A model generated the notes under the pieces. That model was not told the DNA's origin, did no database searches, and saw only the letters and a program-made list of their open reading frames with translations. A stretch of 11,990 bases of DNA from assembly GCA_013152765.1 (NCBI GenBank), contig JAADFT010000088.1, positions 1 through 11,990 on the forward strand, given 5' to 3'. The position numbers and the translations under genes were made by a program. This document shows, piece by piece, positions 1-7,317 of this stretch. Source of the DNA: Calditrichota bacterium. GTDB lineage: Bacteria > Zhuqueibacterota > Zhuqueibacteria > Oleimicrobiales > Geothermoviventaceae. How positions within the stretch are numbered: the stretch's first letter is position 1; the number at the start of each line of letters is the position of its first letter.

Positions 1-415
1 GGGAGTGAAACTGACGGACCTGGGGATCGACCTCAAGCGCAGGCTCGCCGGATTCCACGGCTTCCGGGAGCTCGAACTTGGTGTCTGAGCCGAGAACCCA
101 GCGGACGTTCGGAAAGTCCTTCAACGCTTCCGGCCGAAGCTGGCTGAGACAACCGACCAGCGCCACTTCTGCGTCGGGCTGCTCGCGCGCCAGGCGTCGC
201 AAGGCCTGCCGGATCTTCGCCTCGCTGCGAGCGGTGACGGCGCACGTGTTCACCACGACCACGTCCGCCTCTTCGTCGGGACGCACCACGGTCCAGCCGC
301 GCCTTTCGAATTGCGCCGCCAGCATGGCCGATTCCGCCTGGTTCAGCTTGCAACCGAACGTCCGGAAGGCAACCCGCCTCCCGCGATTTTCGCGTCCCGA
401 CTGTTTCACCTGCAT
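1..415 (-). CDS. mtaB: MtaB-like tRNA methylthiotransferase, N-terminal part (cut by window edge)
   Basis: This is the first 138 codons of a radical-SAM methylthiotransferase, read on the minus strand from an ATG at 415 and open to the left edge. MtaB adds the methylthio group to t6A at position 37 of ANN-decoding tRNAs. The UPF0004 N-terminal domain is visible, with the three cysteines that bind the auxiliary iron-sulfur cluster: C22 in TFGCKLNQ, C58 in NTCAVT and C89 in GCLSQ. The TFGCKLNQ block points to MtaB rather than MiaB or RimO, which have different residues there. The radical-SAM CxxxCxxC motif and TRAM domain would lie outside the window. No strong ribosome binding site precedes the ATG; a GTG two codons further in is possible. 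It is separated from rpsA by 352 bases and a terminator-like hairpin, so it may have its own promoter. Family is confident; MtaB versus a close paralogue is fairly confident. Confidence 0.87.
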   Translation of the reverse strand, partial: MQVKQSGRENRGRRVAFRTFGCKLNQAESAMLAAQFERRGWTVVRPDEEADVVVVNTCAVTARSEAKIRQALRRLAREQPDAEVALVGCLSQLRPEALKDFPNVRWVLGSDTKFELPEAVESGEPALEVDPQVRQFHS

Positions 416-450
416 TCCCGTGTGGAATCAACTGCTGTCCCGTTACGCAA

Positions 451-477
451 AGAGAGTTGGCGATCCACCAACTCTCT
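451..477 (-). promoter_or_regulatory. Perfect 10-bp hairpin in the mtaB leader
   Basis: The arms agagagttgg (451-460) and ccaactctct (468-477) pair perfectly around a 7-base loop. On the minus strand the 3' arm is followed by TTTGCG, a very short T run, and the mtaB start codon is 36 bases downstream. It could be a leader structure or attenuator acting on mtaB, or a weak terminator for read-through from rpsA. The structure is seen directly; the function is inferred. Confidence 0.45.
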
Positions 478-705
478 CCTGGAAACAAACAAACGTGTCG
501 TGTTCTTCCACAGCGCCCCGGAAGCCGTTAGCGCTGGGCCAGCTCGCGCTGACCACCCGGGCTGTTCCAACCTCCCCAGGGCGAACCTCAAGCTTCCGTA
601 GCTTCGGCAACCCAGCCCAGATGCGCCGGTGAGTGACGTCGTTTCCCGCGCGCACCTTCGAGGGCGTTGGGCGCCGGTTCCGGGTCGTCAGTTTGTGGAA
701 GCACA

Positions 706-750
706 CAAACAGGAGTGCGCCGGAACGAAGGTCCCGGACACACTCCTGTG
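706..750 (-). terminator. Terminator-like hairpin downstream of rpsA
   Basis: About 19 bases after the rpsA stop the minus strand can form a long stem. ACAGGAGTG (from 749 down to 741) pairs with CACTCCTGT (717 down to 709), continued by an inner stem CCGGGA/TTCCGG around a 6-base loop. It is followed by TTTGTGTG, so the T tract is short and interrupted. Position and stem strength support it as the end of the scpA-rpsA operon; the poor T tract leaves factor-dependent ending or RNA 3'-end protection as alternatives. Confidence 0.6.
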
Positions 751-767
751 TTCTGTCGTGGTCAGTC

Positions 768-3143
768 TTAGCCTTCTTCTTTGCTCTGACCTTCGTCCTC
801 GGCGGCCTCCGAAGTTTCTTCCGAAGCGGCAGCGTCAGCGCTTTCGTCGGATGCAGCCTCAGCGGGCTGCTCAGCCTCGGCCTTCTCAGCCTCTTCTTCG
901 GCCTTCGCCGCTTTGGCTTTCGACGTTTTGCGCGTACGCTTCTTGGGTTTCTCCTCGGCCTCGGCCGCTTCCGGAGCCGGTTCAGCGGCGGCTTCTTCTG
1001 CCTTCGCCTCTTCCGGCGCGGCTTCCGCAGCCGCGGTTTCCTCTTCAGCGGCTTCGGTGGCAGCTTCCGTCTCAGCTGCTTCGGTAGCTTCGGCCTCTTT
1101 CGGCTCCTCGGTTGCCTCAGCCGCAGCGCCCTCCGGCTCCGCAGCTTCTTCCTGAGCAGCCTCTTCTTTGGCCTCCTCGGGTTCAGCCGCTGCTTCAGCC
1201 TCGGGCTTCTCGGCCTCAGCCGCCTCGGTCTGCTCCGCCTCACCCTCAGAGGTTTTGGCTTCCGCTGCCTCCGTCTCCGCCGCCTCGCCTTCGGCAGCTT
1301 CCGTTTCAGCAGCTTCACCCTCTGCTGCCGCAGCCTCGGTCTTCTCGGCTTCGGCTTCCTTCGCCAGCTTCTCGAGGGCTCGTTTCTCGGACAATACGAT
1401 CCGCTTGTTGTCCTTGCTGAACTCGATCACGTACAGATCGAGCTCCTCGCCGAGCTGGTAGCCGTCCGCAGGTTTGTTGATGCCCGTCCGGGCCAGGTGC
1501 GACAGGGGCACGAAGCCCTCGACCTCTTCAGGCAGCTCGACGATCAGGCCCTTCTCGAGCAGGCGTACAATCTTGCCCTTCGTCATCGTGCCCGGCAGGT
1601 ACAGCTCCTCGAACCGGTCCCACGGGTTCGGCATGGTCTGCTTGTACCCGAGGGAAATCCGGCGACGCTGGCGGTCTACACCGAGCACGACCACCTTGAC
1701 CGTCTGGCCTTTCTCGAGCACTTCGCCCGGGTGGCGAATCTTCTTCGTCCAGGACAGGTCGCTGATGTGCACCAGTCCGTCGATGCCCTCTTCCAGCTCG
1801 ACGAAGGCGCCGAAATTGGTCAGGTTGCGAACCTTGCCCTCGACAATCGTGCCAACCGGGTACTTCTGTTCGAGCGTTTCCCACGGATCTGGCTCAAGCT
1901 GCTTGAGACCGAGGGAAATCTTGCGCTCGTCCTTGCGAACGTTCAGCACCTTGGCCTTGATGATCTGGCCCTCTTTCAGCACCTGGGACGGGTGCTTGAT
2001 GTGCTGCGTCCACGACATCTCCGAGATGTGGATCAGGCCTTCCACGCCCTTCTCGAGCTCCACGAAAGCGCCGTAGTCGCAAATGCTGACCACGCGCCCT
2101 TCCACAACGGAGCCCTCCGGGTACTTGACATCCACGTTGTCCCAGGGGTGTGGCTGCAGCTGCTTCAGACCCAGAGAAATCCGGTCCTTGCTCTCGTTGA
2201 AATCGAGAACCATGACCTGGATCTTCTGGTCGAGCTGCACGATTTCCGACGGGTGGCTCACCCGTCCCCAGGACAGGTCGTTGATGTGCAACAGGCCGTC
2301 CACACCACCGAGGTCAATGAAAACACCGAAATCGGTGATGTTCTTCACGATTCCTTCCAGAACCTGGCCGCGTTCCAGATTGGCCAGGATCTTCTCGCGC
2401 TGTTCCTTCAGCTCGTCCTCGACCAGCACGCGGTGCGACACGACGACGTTCTTACGGAAGTCGTTCAGCTTCACGATCTTGAACGTCATCGTCTGGCCGA
2501 TGTACGAGTCGAAGTCGCGAATCGGGCGCACGTCGATCTGGGAACCGGGCAGGAACGCGTCCACGCCGCCCAGATCCACGATGAGACCGCCCTTGATGCG
2601 ACGCGTGATTCGACCCTCGACGATCTCGTCGTTCTCCCACGCCTTCCGCACCTTTTCCCAGGCGCGCATGAAGTCGGCACGCTTCTTGGAGAGAACGAGC
2701 TGACCGTCCAGGTCCTCGATGCCATCGAGGAACACCTCGATGTCGTCGCCGATCTTGAGTTCCTCCGGATTGGGGAACTCCTCCAGCGGAATCACGCCCT
2801 CGGACTTGAAGCCGATGTCCACTGTGACGCCGCTCTCGTCTACGGCCAGCACTTTGCCGCGGACTACCGTGCCTTCCACGAAGTCCATCATCGTGCTGTC
2901 GTAGAGGCGCGCCATCAGCTCGGCTTCCTCAGGCGTGTAGTCGACGTCGGCGGTCTCCTCTTCGAGCGCCAGGATCTTCAGATCCTTCTTGGCACCCGAC
3001 TTGGTCGCGGTTGCCTTCGTCTCCGTCGCCTCGGCTTCCTTTGCCTCTGGAGCCTGGACCTCACCTCCTTGCTGTTCCAGTTCGGCCTGCGGTTGCTCCT
3101 CCGCAGGGTGCTGCAGGTTTTCCTGGTTGCGGACCTCGTCCAT
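768..3143 (-). CDS. rpsA: 30S ribosomal protein S1 with long Ala/Glu-rich C-terminal tail
   Basis: This 791-residue protein is ribosomal protein S1, which binds mRNA and helps place it on the 30S subunit. Six S1/OB-fold repeats can be followed at roughly residues 87-154, 171-238, 258-326, 343-413, 430-500 and 516-587. Repeats 3 to 5 show the typical DFGVF/NFGAF, GLxHIS and SW...HP motifs, while repeat 6 is more divergent. A low-complexity Q/E/A leader of about 65 residues precedes repeat 1. Residues 590-791 are a tail built almost only of Ala and Glu with scattered Thr and Ser, including two back-to-back copies of EGEAAETEAA (608-627) and one basic patch, KPKKRTRKTSKAK (732-744). The whole protein is well over 200 residues longer than the E. 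coli protein of about 557. The start is fixed by a strong GGAGG nine bases upstream. It is the last gene of the scpA-to-rpsA operon. Identification is secure; the tail's role is unknown. Confidence 0.96.
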   Translation of the reverse strand: MDEVRNQENLQHPAEEQPQAELEQQGGEVQAPEAKEAEATETKATATKSGAKKDLKILALEEETADVDYTPEEAELMARLYDSTMMDFVEGTVVRGKVLAVDESGVTVDIGFKSEGVIPLEEFPNPEELKIGDDIEVFLDGIEDLDGQLVLSKKRADFMRAWEKVRKAWENDEIVEGRITRRIKGGLIVDLGGVDAFLPGSQIDVRPIRDFDSYIGQTMTFKIVKLNDFRKNVVVSHRVLVEDELKEQREKILANLERGQVLEGIVKNITDFGVFIDLGGVDGLLHINDLSWGRVSHPSEIVQLDQKIQVMVLDFNESKDRISLGLKQLQPHPWDNVDVKYPEGSVVEGRVVSICDYGAFVELEKGVEGLIHISEMSWTQHIKHPSQVLKEGQIIKAKVLNVRKDERKISLGLKQLEPDPWETLEQKYPVGTIVEGKVRNLTNFGAFVELEEGIDGLVHISDLSWTKKIRHPGEVLEKGQTVKVVVLGVDRQRRRISLGYKQTMPNPWDRFEELYLPGTMTKGKIVRLLEKGLIVELPEEVEGFVPLSHLARTGINKPADGYQLGEELDLYVIEFSKDNKRIVLSEKRALEKLAKEAEAEKTEAAAAEGEAAETEAAEGEAAETEAAEAKTSEGEAEQTEAAEAEKPEAEAAAEPEEAKEEAAQEEAAEPEGAAAEATEEPKEAEATEAAETEAATEAAEEETAAAEAAPEEAKAEEAAAEPAPEAAEAEEKPKKRTRKTSKAKAAKAEEEAEKAEAEQPAEAASDESADAAASEETSEAAEDEGQSKEEG

Positions 3144-3152
3144 TAACTGTTA

Positions 3153-3157
3153 CCTCC
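3153..3157 (-). promoter_or_regulatory. Strong Shine-Dalgarno site of rpsA
   Basis: AAAGGAGGT lies nine bases before the rpsA ATG and fixes the start. It is noteworthy because many S1 genes, and many genes in Bacteroidota, lack a strong site. Confidence 0.75.
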
Positions 3158-3183
3158 TTTTACTCACCCTTTGCGGGCTTTAT

Positions 3184-3221
3184 TTTGAATTCTCGGGGCT
3201 TCTCACGTCCCCGAGTTCAAA
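3184..3221 (-). promoter_or_regulatory. Long hairpin in the ispH-rpsA gap (rpsA leader)
   Basis: In the 110 bases between ispH and rpsA the minus strand reads TTTGAA-CTCGGGG, a 10-base loop, then CCCCGAG-AA-TTCAAA. This is 13 base pairs with one 2-base bulge. It is followed by ATAAAG rather than a T run, so it is not a standard terminator. It ends about 40 bases before the rpsA start codon and could be a leader element for S1 control or an RNA-processing site that separates rpsA expression from the upstream operon. Function is inferred only. Confidence 0.45.
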
Positions 3222-3253
3222 TCGTAGCTGGTACTCGCCAGTCCCAACCTGGC

Positions 3254-4153
3254 TCAGGTGCTGACGAGATGCTCCACGTAGCGCGCCACCTGCTCGAGCT
3301 GCCACGGTGGGGTGGACGCGCTTCCGGAAACCCCCACCGTCTCCGCGCCGGAAAACCAGTCCCGCTGAATTTCGTCTTCCGATTCGATCCAGTGCGACCG
3401 GGGGTTCACCGACTTGCAAACGCCGAACAGCAGCTTTGTGTTCGAACTATTTCGACCGCCCACAAAAATGACCACGTCGTGCTGCCTGGCGAATTCACGG
3501 ACCTGCTCATGCCGGCCCGAAATCGCTTTGCAAATTGTGTTCCGCACCTCAACGGTCTTTACCCGTTCTTCCAAAGCGCGACGCACACGCTCGAAACGTT
3601 CCGGCTCGATCGTCGTCTGGGCCATCAGCAGCACGGGGCGGTCGGGATCCAGATCCTGAACGTCCTCTGGCTCCATGGCCACCCACACGCGGCCTTCCAC
3701 CTGGCCCACCAGAGCGATGACCTCCGGGTGGTGCGGTTTGCCGACAATCACCACCTGGTAGCCACGCTCGAAGTACCGACGCACAAAACGTTGTGAACGT
3801 TCCACCACCGGGCACGTGCCGTCGATGATTTCGTAACCTTCAGCACGCAGACGCTGGTAGAGCCCTTTCGGCAGGCCGTGCGCACGCACCATTAGTCGCC
3901 GATACGGGGCAACAGCCCTCAAACTCTGCGCTTCGGCCAGCGCTTCCTGGTCGACAAGCTCGATCCCCAGCCCTTCCAGTCGCCGAATCTCGCGACGGTT
4001 GTGGATGAGCTCGCCAATGACCGCCAGGTCACCGCCCTTCTGGATCTCCTCTTCCGCCTGTCGGATGGCCCGGCGCACCCCGGGGCAAAAACCCGCTCCG
4101 GGGTCAATTTCCACTTTCGTCCTGACCTTCTGAACTTCAGAAACTGTTTCCAT
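3254..4153 (-). CDS. ispH: 4-hydroxy-3-methylbut-2-enyl diphosphate reductase (IspH/LytB)
   Basis: IspH is the iron-sulfur enzyme that reduces HMBPP to IPP and DMAPP, the last step of the MEP isoprenoid pathway. The three cysteines that hold the cluster are present: C23 in FCPGV, C114 in GTCPVV and C208 in NTICKA (numbering from the ATG at 4153). The usual histidine motifs are also there (LIHN, AHGLP, HHPEV), with the catalytic Glu in HPEV, followed by RNSSNT and a SASTPPW end motif. Length (299 residues, or 303 from a GTG at 4165) is normal. I prefer the ATG because the residues before it are not conserved in the family, though neither start has a clear ribosome binding site. It follows cmk by 27 bases and precedes rpsA by 110, the classic cmk-ispH-rpsA order. 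It shows the organism makes isoprenoids by the MEP route. Confidence 0.95.
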   Translation of the reverse strand: METVSEVQKVRTKVEIDPGAGFCPGVRRAIRQAEEEIQKGGDLAVIGELIHNRREIRRLEGLGIELVDQEALAEAQSLRAVAPYRRLMVRAHGLPKGLYQRLRAEGYEIIDGTCPVVERSQRFVRRYFERGYQVVIVGKPHHPEVIALVGQVEGRVWVAMEPEDVQDLDPDRPVLLMAQTTIEPERFERVRRALEERVKTVEVRNTICKAISGRHEQVREFARQHDVVIFVGGRNSSNTKLLFGVCKSVNPRSHWIESEDEIQRDWFSGAETVGVSGSASTPPWQLEQVARYVEHLVST

Positions 4154-4180
4154 CTTCCAGCACACCCGGTTCAGATCACT

Positions 4181-4918
4181 TCATCGAGAAGCGCTCGTGG
4201 CCGAGGCCTCCTGTTCGGCTTCGTAAGCTTCGGCCAGGCGGCGTTCGGCTTCCTTTGCCAGTCGCACAACCTCCGCCACCTGTTCTTCGATGCTCAACCC
4301 CGTCGTGTCCAGCTCGATGGCATCGGGCGCCTTGCGCAGCGCCCCCACCGGCCTGGACATGTCCTCCTGGTCGCGCTTCTCGATTTCCTCCCGGATGTCG
4401 CTCAGCGGCAAGTTCACGCCTTTGCTAAGCAGCTCTTTGTGCCGCCTCCGGGCGCGTTCGTGCGGTAGCGCAGTGAGAAAGAGCTTCACCTCAGCGTCGG
4501 GGAAAACCACCGTGCCGATGTCGCGCCCTTCGGCGACCACACCACCCTGCTTCCCCATTTGCCGCTGTCGCTCAACAAGAATGCGTCGAACCTCTGGGTT
4601 GTCCGCAACGGGACCGATGTTTCGGCTCACTTCCGGCATCCGGATGGCCTCCGTCACGTCTTCGCCGTCCAGGAGTACCGTCAGCTTACCGTCCCGCATC
4701 ACGAGATCAATCTGCGCTTCCTCGGCGAGCTTGGCCACAGCCTCTTCGTCGCGAACGTCCACACCTTCGCGCAGAGCCTTGAGCGTGACCGCGCGGTACA
4801 TGGCACCGGTGTCCAGGTAAAGGTAGCCAAGCCGCTGCGCCGCCAAACGCGCTGTTGTGCTTTTGCCAGACCCGGCAGGGCCGTCGATGGCAACGATGGG
4901 CTTCCGCCGGGACTTCAT
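4181..4918 (-). CDS. cmk: Cytidylate kinase
   Basis: Cmk phosphorylates CMP and dCMP with ATP, feeding the pyrimidine nucleotide pool. The 245-residue protein opens with the P-loop GPAGSGKS (residues 13-20), then has the substrate-binding LDTGAMYRA stretch (35-43), the GRDIGT motif (131-136), the lid with KRDQEDMSRP (181-190), and a final DTTGLSIEEQV motif (204-214). About 25 residues beyond the usual family end form an Ala/Glu/Ser-rich tail. The ATG overlaps the rluB stop as ATGA, implying translational coupling. Identification is secure. Confidence 0.95.
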   Translation of the reverse strand: MKSRRKPIVAIDGPAGSGKSTTARLAAQRLGYLYLDTGAMYRAVTLKALREGVDVRDEEAVAKLAEEAQIDLVMRDGKLTVLLDGEDVTEAIRMPEVSRNIGPVADNPEVRRILVERQRQMGKQGGVVAEGRDIGTVVFPDAEVKLFLTALPHERARRRHKELLSKGVNLPLSDIREEIEKRDQEDMSRPVGALRKAPDAIELDTTGLSIEEQVAEVVRLAKEAERRLAEAYEAEQEASATSASR

Positions 4919-5667
4919 GCGGCGCTTTCCTCCGGTTTCACTTCCAGTCCAACCTCCCTCCGTAAAGCACGAATCTCTTCAGCCGACAGCAGGCGCCACT
5001 TGCCCGGTGGCAACGACCCGAGCTCGATCGGCCCAATGGCCACCCGGCGCAGTTCCACGACCTGGTACCCAAGAGCCCGAAACATCTTCCGCACCTGCCG
5101 TTTCTTGCCTTCGTGCAGAACCACCTCGACACGGCGCGGATCGCCGAGCGTTCTGGCCCGGCAGGGCGAAGTCATTCCCGAGTCGATCATCACGCCGCGC
5201 TGCAGGTGCTCCAAATCCTCAGCCGAAATGGGCCGGTCGAGTACGGCGTGGTAAACTTTCTCCACGCCGAAGCGCGGGTGAGCCAGACGAAAAGCCAGAT
5301 CGCCGTCGTTCGTGAGCAGCAGCGCGCCTTCCGTGTCGATGTCCAGACGCCCAACCGGGAAAAGCCGTTGAGGCAGGTCCACCAACTCCACCACGGTGGG
5401 GCGCCCGCGGTCGTCCTGGGCCGTGGTCACAACGCCGCGAGGTTTGTTCAGCAACACCACAACGCGCTCGTCTTCGGGCACGACCACACGGCCGTCGACC
5501 TCGACCACGTCCACGCCCGGCCTGACGCGGGCTCCGAGGCCCGCGACAACCTCTCCGTTGATCCGAACCCGTCCCTGGCGGATCAGGTCCTCAGCGTGGC
5601 GCCTCGACGCAACTCCACACTGGGCGAGGTAGCGATTGATCCGAACGGTTTCCTGCTCACCCCTCAC
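4915..5667 (-). CDS. rluB: Pseudouridine synthase, RluB/RsuA family
   Basis: This 250-residue enzyme converts a uridine in ribosomal RNA to pseudouridine. It has an N-terminal S4 RNA-binding domain (residues 9-55, with RINRYLAQCGVASRRHAEDLI), the LLNKPRGVVTT strand, and the catalytic GRLDIDTEGALLLTNDG motif with D109 as the expected nucleophile. The later EGKKRQVRKMF and LRRVAIGPI motifs are typical of the family. RluB acts on 23S rRNA, but RsuA and RluE/RluF relatives share these motifs, so the exact target base is not proven; the scpB neighbourhood favours RluB. The start is a GTG that overlaps the scpB stop as GTGA, with GGAGAG six bases upstream. The C-terminus ends in a short Glu/Ala stretch. 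Confidence 0.92.
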   Translation of the reverse strand: MRGEQETVRINRYLAQCGVASRRHAEDLIRQGRVRINGEVVAGLGARVRPGVDVVEVDGRVVVPEDERVVVLLNKPRGVVTTAQDDRGRPTVVELVDLPQRLFPVGRLDIDTEGALLLTNDGDLAFRLAHPRFGVEKVYHAVLDRPISAEDLEHLQRGVMIDSGMTSPCRARTLGDPRRVEVVLHEGKKRQVRKMFRALGYQVVELRRVAIGPIELGSLPPGKWRLLSAEEIRALRREVGLEVKPEESAA

Positions 5668-6323
5668 CCGGACTCTCCGGACTGCTCCGCCTCTTCTGCA
5701 GGCGCGGGCTCGGCTTCAGCCGACTCGGCCGCTTTGCCGCTGCTTTTCTGGGCTTCGCTTTCGGCGTCGCCCAGGATGGTGGCCGCCTCTCCCGAGGCCA
5801 GCAATTCGTCAATTTCTTTCGGCTTCGGCAAATCGTCCAGCGAGTTCAACCCGAAGTAGCGCAGAAACTCCGGCGTCGTTTTGTACAGGAGCGGCCGACC
5901 AACCGTGTCTGCCCGGCCCGCGATGGCGATCAGTCGACGCTCCAGCAGCGACTTCAGCACGCCGTCGGAATTCACTCCGCGCACGAAGTCGATTTCCGAA
6001 CGGCTCACGGGCTGCTTGAACGCGATGATCGACAGCGTTTCCAGAGCCGCGCGCGACAGCCGGGGTCGCGACGTCGTCTTCAGGATTCTGCGCACCCAGC
6101 GGCCGTACTCGGGCTTGGTCACGAACTGGTAACCACCCGCCAGCTTCTTGACAAAGAACGAGCGCCCGGTTTCGTCGTACTCGCGGTTGAGCGCTTCAAT
6201 GGCTTTTTCAATCTGCTTCGGTGTCGAGTCCTCGATGTTCTTCGTCAGCCTTCCAAGGCTGATCGGCTCCTCCGAAGCAAAAATAAGCGCTTCCACAATG
6301 GACTTCAGTTCGTCAAATTCCAT
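5664..6323 (-). CDS. scpB: Segregation and condensation protein B
   Basis: ScpB is the kite (winged-helix) subunit that dimerises and binds ScpA on the SMC complex, which compacts and separates chromosomes. The 219-residue protein has two winged-helix domains. The signature LSRAALETLSIIAFKQPVSRSEI (about 89-111), RGVNSDGVLKSLLERRLI (115-132) and GRPLLYKTTPEFLRYFGLNSLDDLP (142-166) blocks are nearly canonical. After residue 185 comes a 35-residue Ala/Glu/Ser/Pro tail that is probably disordered. It starts 48 bases after the scpA stop and overlaps rluB by four bases. Confidence 0.95.
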   Translation of the reverse strand: MEFDELKSIVEALIFASEEPISLGRLTKNIEDSTPKQIEKAIEALNREYDETGRSFFVKKLAGGYQFVTKPEYGRWVRRILKTTSRPRLSRAALETLSIIAFKQPVSRSEIDFVRGVNSDGVLKSLLERRLIAIAGRADTVGRPLLYKTTPEFLRYFGLNSLDDLPKPKEIDELLASGEAATILGDAESEAQKSSGKAAESAEAEPAPAEEAEQSGESG

Positions 6324-6371
6324 CGAATCCGCCCTGGTACACCAGCCTGTGTCGGCCGGTCCCCTCGCCCG

Positions 6372-7082
6372 TCACACCTTCTGAATCCAGATCTCGCCGA
6401 ACGGTGAAGCCTGGCGAACCTGGACGGCTCCTCGTCGGATCAGCTCCAAAATGGCCACGAAGGTTACCACCATCGTCAGCCGATCGGGAAGTTCGCGAAT
6501 CAGGTCGGCGAACAACGCGTGCCCCCGCTCGGCCAGGTAGTCGACGACGTACTCGATCTGTTCCTCGACCGTCACCGGAAGCGGCTGAACCGCGTGGTAG
6601 TCGCGCTCCGGCGCCCTCTGCATCACCTCTTTGAAGACAGCGATCAGGTCGAAAAGCGACACAGACGGCGCAGGGGGCTCCGAATCGTGGCCGTTCCCCT
6701 CGAAGTAAAAAAACGACCGCGGCAACAGGTCGCGGTGTTCCGTTTCGCGCTCTGCCAGCGCCTCGGCCACCGTTTTGAAGCGCTGGTACTCCAGAAGTTT
6801 CTGGACCAGCTCCTGGCGGGGATCTTCGTACTCCTCGTCCTCCTCCAGCTCCGGCCGCGGCAACAGCATCTGCGCCTTGATCCGGATCAGCGTGGCAGCC
6901 ATCAGGATGAACTCGCTGGCCCGGTCCAGGTCCAGATGCTGGATGACGTCCAGGTACTCCAGGTACTGCCTTGTGATCTCCGCGATCGGGATGTCGTAAA
7001 TGTCGACTTCGTTTTTGCGAATCAGGTACAGAAGAAGGTCCAGCGGACCTTCGAAATTCTCGAGTTGTACCTTGTACGGCAT
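6372..7082 (-). CDS. scpA: Segregation and condensation protein A (kleisin)
   Basis: ScpA is the kleisin that bridges the two SMC heads and binds the ScpB dimer. The 236-residue protein starts with the family's hallmark FEGPLDLLLYLIRKNEVDIYDI (residues 10-31), continues with an EFILMAATLIRIKAQMLLP helix (57-75), an acidic linker (80-90), and ends in a winged-helix C-terminal domain (about 180-236). The ATG at 7082 is chosen because MPYKVQLENFEG is the usual beginning and GGAG lies five bases upstream; a TTG nine codons earlier has no support. It is the first gene of the tight scpA-to-rpsA series. Confidence 0.95.
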   Translation of the reverse strand: MPYKVQLENFEGPLDLLLYLIRKNEVDIYDIPIAEITRQYLEYLDVIQHLDLDRASEFILMAATLIRIKAQMLLPRPELEEDEEYEDPRQELVQKLLEYQRFKTVAEALAERETEHRDLLPRSFFYFEGNGHDSEPPAPSVSLFDLIAVFKEVMQRAPERDYHAVQPLPVTVEEQIEYVVDYLAERGHALFADLIRELPDRLTMVVTFVAILELIRRGAVQVRQASPFGEIWIQKV

Positions 7083-7317
7083 CCCTGCTCCACGGTCAAC
7101 AAGGCTCAACCTTATTTGGTCTTGCTACTTCAAGGTGCTGGCGCCCTTTCTCCAGCCGAACGCGCTTCGTCGAACGCGCTCTCTGACTTGTTCAGGCACC
7201 GAACTCCGGGCTGCTTGCGCCAAACCGAGTCCAACCAGCGGCCCGATGCGCGCGTTTCTGCACGGGCAAACGTGAAGGTCCTCACACCTGGCCCCGGGCC
7301 CGTCACGCTGCACCGGC
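7083..7317 (-). other. Intergenic region between the HNH gene and scpA
   Basis: These 235 bases hold no convincing gene. A 62-codon minus frame here has no recognisable motifs. A 10-base direct repeat (cgaacgcgct at 7157-7166 and 7171-7180, 4 bases apart) is present. The AT-richer stretch at about 7100-7130 is the likeliest place for the scpA operon promoter: on the minus strand TAAGGTTG is one base off the Bacteroidota TAnnTTTG motif, but no well-spaced upstream box is visible. Confidence 0.4.

Larger units (their letters stand above)
416..767 (-). other. Intergenic region between rpsA and mtaB, no credible gene
   Basis: These 352 bases follow the rpsA stop and precede mtaB. No open frame here resembles a known protein, and the frames present are short or continue as shadows of rpsA. 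The region holds a long terminator-like hairpin just after rpsA (709-749), a second 7-bp hairpin overlapping its base (691-710), a 7-bp hairpin with a GCGA tetraloop near 535-552, and a perfect 10-bp hairpin at 451-477 in the presumed mtaB leader. I see no convincing -35/-10 pair for mtaB. Confidence 0.6.

Noticed and set aside
406..600. Possible SRP or other standard small RNA between rpsA and mtaB
   Set aside because: The hairpin with the GCGA loop lacks the conserved GGAAG/AGCAG asymmetric loop of SRP RNA, and no tRNA, tmRNA or RNase P signature could be found by eye.
443..1318. 291-codon minus frame overlapping the end of rpsA and the gap
   Set aside because: Mostly an Arg/Lys/Pro/Leu-rich out-of-frame reading of the S1 tail codons; the part past the rpsA stop has no motif.
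633..3146. 837-codon open frame on the plus strand opposite rpsA
   Set aside because: It is an artefact of the GC-rich, Ala/Glu-biased codons of rpsA: the translation is rich in Leu, Phe and Arg repeats, and the minus frame has six unmistakable S1 domains and a strong ribosome binding site.
7157..7180. 10-base direct repeat cgaacgcgct, two copies four bases apart
   Set aside because: Only two short GC-rich copies, with no flanking repeats or relation to a gene; chance is a fair explanation.
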